Below, one piece after another: positions 58,120 through 64,000 of a DNA stretch of 64,000 bases; position 1 is the stretch's first letter; every line of letters begins with the position of its first letter. Source of the DNA: Deltaproteobacteria bacterium (lineage in GTDB: Bacteria; Myxococcota_A; Polyangia; DRWM01; JAAZOP01). The DNA is taken from NCBI GenBank assembly GCA_016218765.1, contig JACRCZ010000068.1, forward strand, positions 29,473 to 93,472, given 5' to 3'. The notes below the pieces were generated by a model. That model saw only the letters and a list, made by a program, of their open reading frames with translations. It had not been told where the DNA came from and did not search any database. A program made the translations under genes and the position numbers.

Positions 58120-59586
58120 CTACTCCCGGCCGAGGGTCCGCAGCAGCCGTCCGTCGGCGTCCAGGATGTCGATGAGCGGCTGTACGGTGCCGGGGAAACT
58201 GTGGGTTGCGCAGGCGAGGCAGGGGTCGTAGCCGCGGAAGGCCATTTCCACCATGTTCAGCAGGCCTTCGCTCACCTCTCCCCGCCGGATCAGGGATCGC
58301 GCCGCCTTCTCGACGGACATGCAGATCGCCGCCGCGTTGTTCTGCGTGGCGACGATGAGGTTGACCTCGGTCAGCACGCCGTTCGGGTCGGTGCGGTAGT
58401 GGTGGATCAGGGTGCCGCGAGGCGCTTCCACGATGCCGACGCCCTCGACCGGCGTCCGGGTCGGCAGCTCCCGCACCTTCGGGCTGGTCAGCTCGGGGGC
58501 GCGTGCCAGCTCCTGCATCCGCTCGGCGGCGTACAGCGCCTCGATGAGCCTGGCCCAGTGGAAGGCCAGGGTGTGGTGTGCCGGCTTGCCGCCGAGCCGC
58601 TGGTACATCTTCTCGCAGGCGGCCTGGGCCAGCGGCGTGGCCATGCCGTCCGCGACGTTGAGCCGCGCCAGGGGGGCGACGCGATAGACTCCGCTGTCCG
58701 GCCCGTCGACGAAGCCGTGCCAACCCTTCTCGCGCAGGTAGCTGAACTTGACGTAGGTCCAGGGCTCGACGTGCTCGGCGATGTGCCTGGCGTAGTCGCG
58801 CGCCGCGAACTGGCAAAAACGATTGCCCGCGGGATCCACGACCCGGACCTCGCCGTCGTAGAAGTTGACCCGCCCGCGCGCGTCGACGAGGCCCATGGAG
58901 TAGGTCTCGTGCCGGAACGCGTCGCTGGCGATCAGGTCGGCGTAGGTCTTGTTTCCGAGGACCAGGTCGTCGAAGACGCCGAGGGCGAACTGTGCGAACG
59001 CGACCGCCTCGTCGGCCACGGCGGCGATCGCGGCGCGGTCGTCCTCGGTCAGGGCCTTGGCCACCCCGCCGGGGAGGCCGCAGACCGGGTGGATGGGCTT
59101 GCCGGCGACCCGCTCGATCACGGTCCGGCAGCGCCTGCGCAAGCCGATCAGGCGGCCGGTGATTTCCAGTCCCACCTTGCCGATGACGCCGAGGATGTTG
59201 CGTTCGGCGGCGGGCGCCTGGGGGCCGACCACGAAGTCCGGTCCGCCGAGGAAGAAGAAGTGCAGGAAGTGGTCCTCGAGCACGAAGGTCGAGTAGACGA
59301 GCTCGCGGATGGCCTTGGCGGCGGGCGGGGGTTCGACGCCGTAGAGATCGTCGAGGGCCTTGGTTGCGGCGATGTGATGTGCGGTGGGGCACACGCCGCA
59401 GATGCGGCTGGTGATCTGGGGCATCTCCTCGGCCGGCCGTCCGACGCAGAACTGTTCGAAGCCCCGCAGCTCCGGGACCTGGAAGACGGCGCGTTCGACG
59501 TCGCCGGCGGCATCGAGGAAGATGCTGATCTTGCCGTGGCCTTCGAGCCGGGTGATGGGATCGATTTGGATGACCCGTTGCGCCAC
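58120..59586 (-). CDS. mvhA: [NiFe] hydrogenase large subunit, group 3c (MvhA-like)
   Basis: 488 residues. Ni-Fe site ligands in RICGVC (C63/C66) and DPCLACATH near the C-terminus; N-terminal ITRLEGHGK is typical. About 26 residues follow the last His, the tail removed by the maturation protease encoded at the head of the operon. The enzyme splits H2 in the cytosol. GTG 59586 begins 1 nt after the small-subunit stop. Confidence 0.93.
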   Translation of the reverse strand: MAQRVIQIDPITRLEGHGKISIFLDAAGDVERAVFQVPELRGFEQFCVGRPAEEMPQITSRICGVCPTAHHIAATKALDDLYGVEPPPAAKAIRELVYSTFVLEDHFLHFFFLGGPDFVVGPQAPAAERNILGVIGKVGLEITGRLIGLRRRCRTVIERVAGKPIHPVCGLPGGVAKALTEDDRAAIAAVADEAVAFAQFALGVFDDLVLGNKTYADLIASDAFRHETYSMGLVDARGRVNFYDGEVRVVDPAGNRFCQFAARDYARHIAEHVEPWTYVKFSYLREKGWHGFVDGPDSGVYRVAPLARLNVADGMATPLAQAACEKMYQRLGGKPAHHTLAFHWARLIEALYAAERMQELARAPELTSPKVRELPTRTPVEGVGIVEAPRGTLIHHYRTDPNGVLTEVNLIVATQNNAAAICMSVEKAARSLIRRGEVSEGLLNMVEMAFRGYDPCLACATHSFPGTVQPLIDILDADGRLLRTLGRE

Positions 59587-59587
59587 G

Positions 59588-60547
59588 TCAGATCCTCCCG
59601 CGAAGCAGCGAGCGCGACAGTCCGTAGCGGTAGAACGTGCCGGCCGGGTCCGGCACCGCGGCGGCGAGCGCGTCGATTTCGGCCGGGTCGTTCGACCCGA
59701 ACATGGCGGCGACCGCGGACAGCAGCTTGGCCCCGTGGTCCAGCACGCCGCTGGTCGGACCGAAGCAGCCGGTGCAGGGCATGTGTCCGCGGATGCAGCG
59801 CTCGCCGCATCCTGCGCGGGTGCCCGGGCCCAGGCACAAGACGCCGGCCGCGAGGAAGCAGCGGTCCGGCTCGACGATCACCTCGTGGATCCGCCGGATC
59901 GCGTCGAGGCGCAGGTCGTCCGGTTTGGAGTCCTTGCGGGGGCAGGTCCCGCACAGCGCCTTGTCGGGGGCGAGCACGGAGCCCCTGGGCGGGAGCGTGC
60001 CTTGGACGACGGCCAGCACGGCCTGCAGGGTGAGGTCCGGCGGCGGGGCGCAGCCGGGCACGACGTAGTCGACCGGGACGACCTGGTCGAGGCTGCGCAC
60101 GGTCTCGTCGAACCGCGGCAGGCGAAGGGTCCTGCCGTCGTCGGTGCACGTCTCGAGCGGCACGGTGCCCCGCGGGTTCACGACGGTGGGCCCTTTCCGG
60201 TAGGCCGTCTCGAGGATCGCCGCCCGGCTGGTCAGGTTGGCGAGGGCCGGGATGCCGCCCATGTACGCGCAGGCCCCGTAGGCCACGAGCAGGGCGCTCT
60301 TGCGTCGCAGGAGTCGCGCCAGCTCCTCCTGTTCGGCGGTGCGGACGGCGCCGTTCAGGAACGTGACGGCGAGCTCGCCGTCGCCCAGGGCCCGCACGTG
60401 TTCGTACTTGAAGTCCAGGGCGGCGGGCCAGAAGACGATGTCCACCGCCTCCACGACCTTCAGGACGTCCTCGGCAAGATCGATCACGGCTTCCTCGCAG
60501 CCGCCGCACGAGGAGCACCAGTAGAACGCGACCTTGGGCTTGCCCAT
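59588..60547 (-). CDS. mvhG: [NiFe] hydrogenase small subunit (MvhG-like)
   Basis: 319 residues, no Tat signal, so cytosolic. Proximal cluster Cys in WCSSCGGCEEA, then ACAYMGG and further Cys (CGTCPRK, CLGPGTRAGCGERC, MPCTGCFGP) for the medial and distal clusters. Passes electrons from MvhA to MvhD. ATG 60547 shares one base with the mvhD stop (TGATG). Confidence 0.93.
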   Translation of the reverse strand: MGKPKVAFYWCSSCGGCEEAVIDLAEDVLKVVEAVDIVFWPAALDFKYEHVRALGDGELAVTFLNGAVRTAEQEELARLLRRKSALLVAYGACAYMGGIPALANLTSRAAILETAYRKGPTVVNPRGTVPLETCTDDGRTLRLPRFDETVRSLDQVVPVDYVVPGCAPPPDLTLQAVLAVVQGTLPPRGSVLAPDKALCGTCPRKDSKPDDLRLDAIRRIHEVIVEPDRCFLAAGVLCLGPGTRAGCGERCIRGHMPCTGCFGPTSGVLDHGAKLLSAVAAMFGSNDPAEIDALAAAVPDPAGTFYRYGLSRSLLRGRI

Positions 60548-60978
60548 CAGGCCACCCCCTGGGCGCCCGGCCCGTTCCCCCGCAGCGGTCCCAGCGCTCG
60601 CAGGTCCTCCACCATCCGGGTCGTGACCTCGACGAACTTGTCGCTCTCCGTCGCGCCGACCCAATCGAGCACGAGGCGGTTGGGAGGGATGCCGAGCTGC
60701 CGGAGCAACCGGCCGAGCAGGGCGTGGCGCCGGCGGGCCTTGTAGTTGCCCTCGCGGTAGTGGCAGTCGCCGGGGTGGCAGCCCAGGACGAGGACCCCGT
60801 CGGCGCCGGCGGCGAAGGCCTGGAGGACGAGCTGCGGGTCCATGCGCCCGCTGCACATGAGGCGGATGACGGTGACGTTCGGGGGATGGGGTTTGCGCGC
60901 GCTGCCGGCCGCGTCCGCGGCGGAGTACGAGCACCAGTTGCACAGGAAGGCCACCACCCGGGGCTCGAAGCCGTTCAT
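60547..60978 (-). CDS. mvhD: MvhD iron-sulfur protein
   Basis: 143 residues. Cys pattern LCNWCSYSAAD, RLMCSGR and LGCHPGDCHY of the MvhD domain, which holds a 2Fe-2S cluster and docks the hydrogenase on HdrA. Overlaps hdrA (ATGA). Confidence 0.93.
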   Translation of the reverse strand: MNGFEPRVVAFLCNWCSYSAADAAGSARKPHPPNVTVIRLMCSGRMDPQLVLQAFAAGADGVLVLGCHPGDCHYREGNYKARRRHALLGRLLRQLGIPPNRLVLDWVGATESDKFVEVTTRMVEDLRALGPLRGNGPGAQGVA

Positions 60979-62936
60979 TCCAGCACACCCAGCAGCTCGG
61001 CCACGAGCTGCGCCGTGGTGAAGTGCCGGGCGGTCGCCGCACCGGCCGGGCAGGATGCGTCGCAGGTGCCGCAGCCCTTGCACAGGACGTCGCTGACCAC
61101 GCACACGCCGCGTTCGGCGTCGAAGGAGATGGCCTGGTACGGGCACTGGCCCAGGCAGGTCCTGCAGCCCCCGCACCGGTCGGGGTCGATCACGGACACG
61201 GCGGATTCGAGCCGGAGTTTCTGGCCCGGGAGCAGGCCGGAGAGGACCTTGCCCGCCGCCCCGGCGCCGCCGGCGACGGCCGCGGCGATGTCCCGCGGTC
61301 CTGAGGCGCAGCCGGCCAGGTAGACCCCCTGCAGGGCGCTCGACACCGGCCCTGTGCTGGCGTGCTCCTCCCGGAAGAAGCCGTCCTCGTCCAGCGGCGC
61401 GCGCAATCGCGCGGCCAGCTCGGCCGACCCCGCGCTCGGCCGCATCCCGACCGCCAGCACGACCATGTCGGCCTCGATCTGCCGTGGTCGGCCGGCGGGA
61501 TCGAGCCCCTCGACGAGGAGGGTGCCGGGGGCGTCCGAAACCTGCAGCGCGGCCGGATCGGCCACCCGGATCATCCTGAGCCTCTCGCGTGCGGCGGCGT
61601 CGTAGATGCGCTGTGCGCGCTTGCCGGGCAGGCACCAGTCGGCGTGCACGAGGCTGACCTCCAGCTCGGGCGCCCGCTGCTGCAGCAGGTGGGCGAGCTT
61701 GAGCGAATTCTGGCAGCAGACGGCGGAGCAGTAGCCCAGCTCGCCCGGTTCCCGGCCGACGCACGGCACGAGGCAGACCGAGCGCGGCGGCCGGCCGTCG
61801 CGCTTGACCACCTTGCCGCCGCTGGGTCCTCCGGGGTTGAGCAGGCGCTCGAGCTGCACGGTGGTGTAGACGTCGGGGTACCGTCCGAAGCCCAGCCGGC
61901 GCAGCGCGGCGCCGGAGTACGGCTCGAACCCGGTGGCCACGATGATCGCGCCGACCTTCAGCTCCAGCAGCTCGTCCTGCTCGTCGAAGTCGATGAACTC
62001 GGCACCGCCGCCGAGGGGGCAGCCGTCGCGGCACGCGGTGCAGCCGGCGTCGGTGAAGTGCAGGCAGTGTTCCCGGTCGATGATCGGCACGTTGGGCAGC
62101 GACCCGCGGAAGGGCACGTAGATCGCCTTGCGCCGGCCCAGCCCCTCGTCGAATTCGCTCGCCACCTCGACGGGGCACGCCGGGTAGCAGGCGCCGCAGC
62201 CGATGCAGTTCTGCATGTTGACGTAGCGTGCCTTCCGGCGCACCTTGACGAGGAAGTTGCCGTAATCGCCCCGCACGCTCTCGACCTCGGCGTTGGTCAG
62301 GACCCGGATCCGCTCGTCGTGCAGCACGGCGTCGAGCTTGGGCTCGAGCATGCAGGACGCGCACTCGAGGTTCGGGAACACCTCGTCGCACTTCATGACC
62401 TTGCCGCCGACGTAGGGCTCGCGCTCGACCACGAACGCCGTTCTGCCCTTCTGGGCCAGGGTCAGGGCCGCCTCGATGCCCGCCACGCCGGCGCCGATGA
62501 CCAGGGCGTCGGTCACGATATCGATCTCGCGCGTCTCCAGCGGCTCGTGCCGCCGGACGCGGCGCACCGCGGCGCGCACGTAGGTTTCGGCCTTTGCGGT
62601 CGCGCGCGCCTTGTCGGGGGTGACCCAGCCGGCCAGCTCCCGGATGTTGGCGAGCTGCAGCATGTGCGGGTTCAGGCCGCCGGCGACGCACACGCGGCGG
62701 AACGTGGGTTCGTGCTCCTTCGGCGAGCAGGCGGCGACGACCAGGCGGTCGAGTCCGCGTGCGCGGATCTCGTCGGCCAGCATCGCGCAGGCCGCCTCGC
62801 CGCACAGCAGGGGGTGCCGGACGACCGCGACCACGTCTTCGAGTCCGGCGGCGAAGGCCGCCAGCCGCTCGAGGTCGATGCCCTCCGCCACGTTGCTCCC
62901 GCACTCGCACAGGTACACGCCGATCCGCGCGGGCAT
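60975..62936 (-). CDS. hdrA: Heterodisulfide reductase subunit A, HdrA-like flavoprotein
   Basis: 653 residues, full length for the family. N-terminal domain IGVYLCECGSNV, FAD-binding GAGVAGIEAA near 150, inserted ferredoxin motif CIGCGACYPACP near 245, and two C-terminal 4Fe-4S motifs CGGCRTCLGQCP and CKGCGTCDASCP. HdrA bifurcates electrons in complexes with MvhADG and HdrBC. HdrB and HdrC are not in the window, so the high-potential acceptor is unknown. Confidence 0.95.
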   Translation of the reverse strand: MPARIGVYLCECGSNVAEGIDLERLAAFAAGLEDVVAVVRHPLLCGEAACAMLADEIRARGLDRLVVAACSPKEHEPTFRRVCVAGGLNPHMLQLANIRELAGWVTPDKARATAKAETYVRAAVRRVRRHEPLETREIDIVTDALVIGAGVAGIEAALTLAQKGRTAFVVEREPYVGGKVMKCDEVFPNLECASCMLEPKLDAVLHDERIRVLTNAEVESVRGDYGNFLVKVRRKARYVNMQNCIGCGACYPACPVEVASEFDEGLGRRKAIYVPFRGSLPNVPIIDREHCLHFTDAGCTACRDGCPLGGGAEFIDFDEQDELLELKVGAIIVATGFEPYSGAALRRLGFGRYPDVYTTVQLERLLNPGGPSGGKVVKRDGRPPRSVCLVPCVGREPGELGYCSAVCCQNSLKLAHLLQQRAPELEVSLVHADWCLPGKRAQRIYDAAARERLRMIRVADPAALQVSDAPGTLLVEGLDPAGRPRQIEADMVVLAVGMRPSAGSAELAARLRAPLDEDGFFREEHASTGPVSSALQGVYLAGCASGPRDIAAAVAGGAGAAGKVLSGLLPGQKLRLESAVSVIDPDRCGGCRTCLGQCPYQAISFDAERGVCVVSDVLCKGCGTCDASCPAGAATARHFTTAQLVAELLGVLE

Positions 62937-62939
62937 GGG

Positions 62940-63470
62940 TCATTCCTCCCGGGCGGCGGAGTCGGCCGCCCGATCTGCTTGCCCTGAGCCCCTGGGGGCC
63001 GGCGGGAGCCGAGGGGTCGAGGGGCCGAACTGCTCGTCGAGGATGCGCTCGACCATGCCCGGCAGCGCGCGCGCCACGGGCTCCGAGAGCCCCTCGCCCC
63101 AGCTCGAGAGCTCGACGGCCTCCATCGTATACGCCACGGTGCGCGCGGGAACGGCGATGCCGATCCTGCGGCCGAGCGCGAGGGCATCGGCGATGCCGAG
63201 GCCGTGGCGTCCGTGCCGGGGTTCGACGCCGGCCTGGTCGTCGAGGTCGAACCGGCGCACGGTGCCCGGTGCGTCCACGCCGGTCCAGGTCGCGTCGACG
63301 ACGATCAACCGATCCACGCCGGCGACCTGGTCGAGCAGCTCCAGGTTGCGGAGCGGCCCGCCGGCCGTTCGAGCCCCTGTGCGCGCGGCGACTTCCCGTG
63401 CGACGGCAATGCCCAGCGCGTCGTCGCGCCGAAGCGGATTGCCCAACCCCACGACGACGACGGACGTCAC
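62940..63470 (-). CDS. Hydrogenase maturation protease (HyaD/FrhD-like)
   Basis: About 176 residues. Begins VVVVGLGNPLRRDDALG with the nickel-sensing Asp/Glu, then LIVVDATWTG and the C-terminal helix of the M52 family. Trims the large-subunit tail after nickel insertion. GTG 63470 has GGAGG 9 nt upstream; an in-frame ATG at 63539 would cross the dispersed element boundary and is less likely. The C-terminus is rich in Pro/Arg/Ala. First gene of the hydrogenase-chemosensory operon. Confidence 0.88.
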   Translation of the reverse strand: MTSVVVVGLGNPLRRDDALGIAVAREVAARTGARTAGGPLRNLELLDQVAGVDRLIVVDATWTGVDAPGTVRRFDLDDQAGVEPRHGRHGLGIADALALGRRIGIAVPARTVAYTMEAVELSSWGEGLSEPVARALPGMVERILDEQFGPSTPRLPPAPRGSGQADRAADSAAREE

Positions 63471-63522
63471 CGGCTCGATCCTCCGAAGTTTCAACGTCTT
63501 CTCATCTCGGAGCGCGCAGGTC

Positions 63523-63657
63523 AAGGCAATTGGGTGCATCCCCTCAACTGGGGGCGACGCGCCCCGCTGCGGGCGGGAAGAGGAATCCCTTCGACTTCGC
63601 TCAGGGCAGGTTCGCGCAGAGGCGCAGAGCGGCAGAGCCGCAGGGTAAGGCAATTGG
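63523..63657. mobile_element. 113-bp composite repeat flanked by 11-bp direct repeats
   Basis: AAGGCAATTGG at 63523-63533 and again, perfectly, at 63647-63657. Inside (63534-63646) are the modules GTGCATCCCCTCAACTGGGG, CCCTTCGACTTCGCTCAGGG and GCAGAGGCGCAGAGCGGCAG, the same ones found at 36528-36658. This looks like a small non-coding mobile element with its target-site duplication, placed just upstream of the hydrogenase operon. Confidence 0.75.
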
Positions 63658-63679
63658 CCCGGAAGCGGGGGCGGCGTGC

Positions 63680-63877
63680 TCAGCGCCGGCGGCGGCGCGG
63701 GTGGCCCTCGTAGATTTCGTCCATGTCGACGATCGATGCGCCGACGTCCTGAGCCATGCGGACGCGCTGGCGAAGGCTTGCCGGCAGCGCATCAACCGCC
63801 TTGAGCAGGCCGAGAGTGTTGCGGCGCTGCTCCTCGAGGACCTGGCGGAGCTGCCGGATCGTCGTGGGGGCAGGCAT
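63680..63877 (-). CDS. Small hypothetical protein
   Basis: 65 residues from ATG 63877, or 70 from GTG 63892. Helical, charged, with RQVLEEQRRNTLGLLKAV and VDMDEIYEGHPRRR. No ribosome-binding site is clear and no family recognised; third-position GC is high, as for real genes here. It could be a genuine small gene or the tail of a longer gene with a break. Confidence 0.4.
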   Translation of the reverse strand: MPAPTTIRQLRQVLEEQRRNTLGLLKAVDALPASLRQRVRMAQDVGASIVDMDEIYEGHPRRRRR

Positions 63878-63892
63878 GCGGTGAGTATGCAC

Positions 63893-64000
63893 GCCCGGTC
63901 GAGGAAGGCGAAGAAGTTGGTGGGTCGGTGGGGCAGGAGTAGTTGTGGTCGAGGATCTGGGTGGACGGATGGGCGAAGGGGTGGTGGGGGATGCAGATCC
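63893..64000. other. Window-edge sequence, nothing firmly assignable
   Basis: On the minus strand one frame reads protein-like at first (IPHHPFAHPSTQILDHNY) and a second frame takes over (NFFAFLDRACILT), which could be a frameshifted gene end. Too short to call. Confidence 0.3.

Noticed and set aside
63490..63524. Promoter TTGACC at 63524-63519 for the hydrogenase operon
   Set aside because: The -35 is good, but no A/T-containing -10 occurs 16-18 nt downstream; kept only as a remark.
63534..63646. Small RNA or miniature inverted-repeat element
   Set aside because: No terminal inverted repeats and no promoter/terminator pair are visible; the direct-repeat flanks favour a non-coding inserted element instead.

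Overview
The window is about 64 kb of very GC-rich, densely packed bacterial DNA carrying about 50 genes. I see no rRNA, tRNA, CRISPR array, integrase or intact transposase. The gene content points to an uncultured Myxococcota (deltaproteobacterial-type) bacterium. It has many Asp/Ala-rich and Cys-repeat lipoproteins, eukaryotic-like Ser/Thr kinases, PEGA proteins and a chemosensory set with the same domain make-up as the Myxococcus Frz system. It also has an F420-non-reducing-type [NiFe] hydrogenase linked to HdrA, which suggests a facultative or strict anaerobe. The taxonomy is inference; no marker gene fixes it.

Layout. 1-6.6 kb: a partial lipoprotein, a TGS/uridine-kinase-like protein, an SH3/YkuD L,D-transpeptidase and, divergently, a glycogen/alpha-glucan phosphorylase. 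6.7-10.3 kb: a DUF433/DUF5615 toxin-antitoxin pair, a membrane adenylate cyclase, and convergent to it a Ser/Thr kinase fused to a cyclic-nucleotide-binding domain. 10.3-17.3 kb: a GT22 (ALG9-like) mannosyltransferase, a discoidin-like protein, a membrane spermidine-synthase-like protein and a large membrane protein. 17.3-24.2 kb: lipoproteins, then a leftward run of NUDIX, Smr, ExbB, ExbD, M15/DUF882 peptidase, response regulator and two lipoproteins. 24.3-36.5 kb: a metallo-beta-lactamase hydrolase, a Tim44/zinc-ribbon/TerB protein, a PEGA protein, a PEGA-type kinase, a beta-propeller lipoprotein and a 1199-residue Cys-repeat lipoprotein. 36.6-46.8 kb: PfkB kinase and MTA phosphorylase, an ECF sigma factor with a putative anti-sigma factor, PP2C phosphatase, a DUF2505-like protein, a PHP lipoprotein and a GAF-GGDEF diguanylate cyclase. 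47-50 kb: a radical SAM/SPASM maturase directly behind two paralogous acidic proteins. 50.2-63.5 kb: cheB, and facing it a continuous 12-kb leftward operon (hydrogenase protease, hdrA, mvhD, mvhG, mvhA, tusA, cytosolic MCP, cheW, hybrid cheA, cheR-TPR).

Three things stand out. First, a hydrogenase/HdrA/TusA module is joined without a break to a Frz-like chemosensory system, which suggests sensing of H2 or redox state. Second, a radical SAM/SPASM enzyme sits 5 nt behind two paralogous proteins that share a conserved YPSRH leader and a nearly identical 105-bp segment, a plausible undescribed maturation system. Third, the window is sprinkled with short modular dispersed repeats. Two copies are flanked by perfect 11-bp and 14-bp direct repeats that look like target-site duplications, and others sit in frame inside genes, where they add low-complexity peptide. 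Several promoters share a TTGNNN-N16-18-TAGAYT / TACCYT pattern that helped choose start codons.
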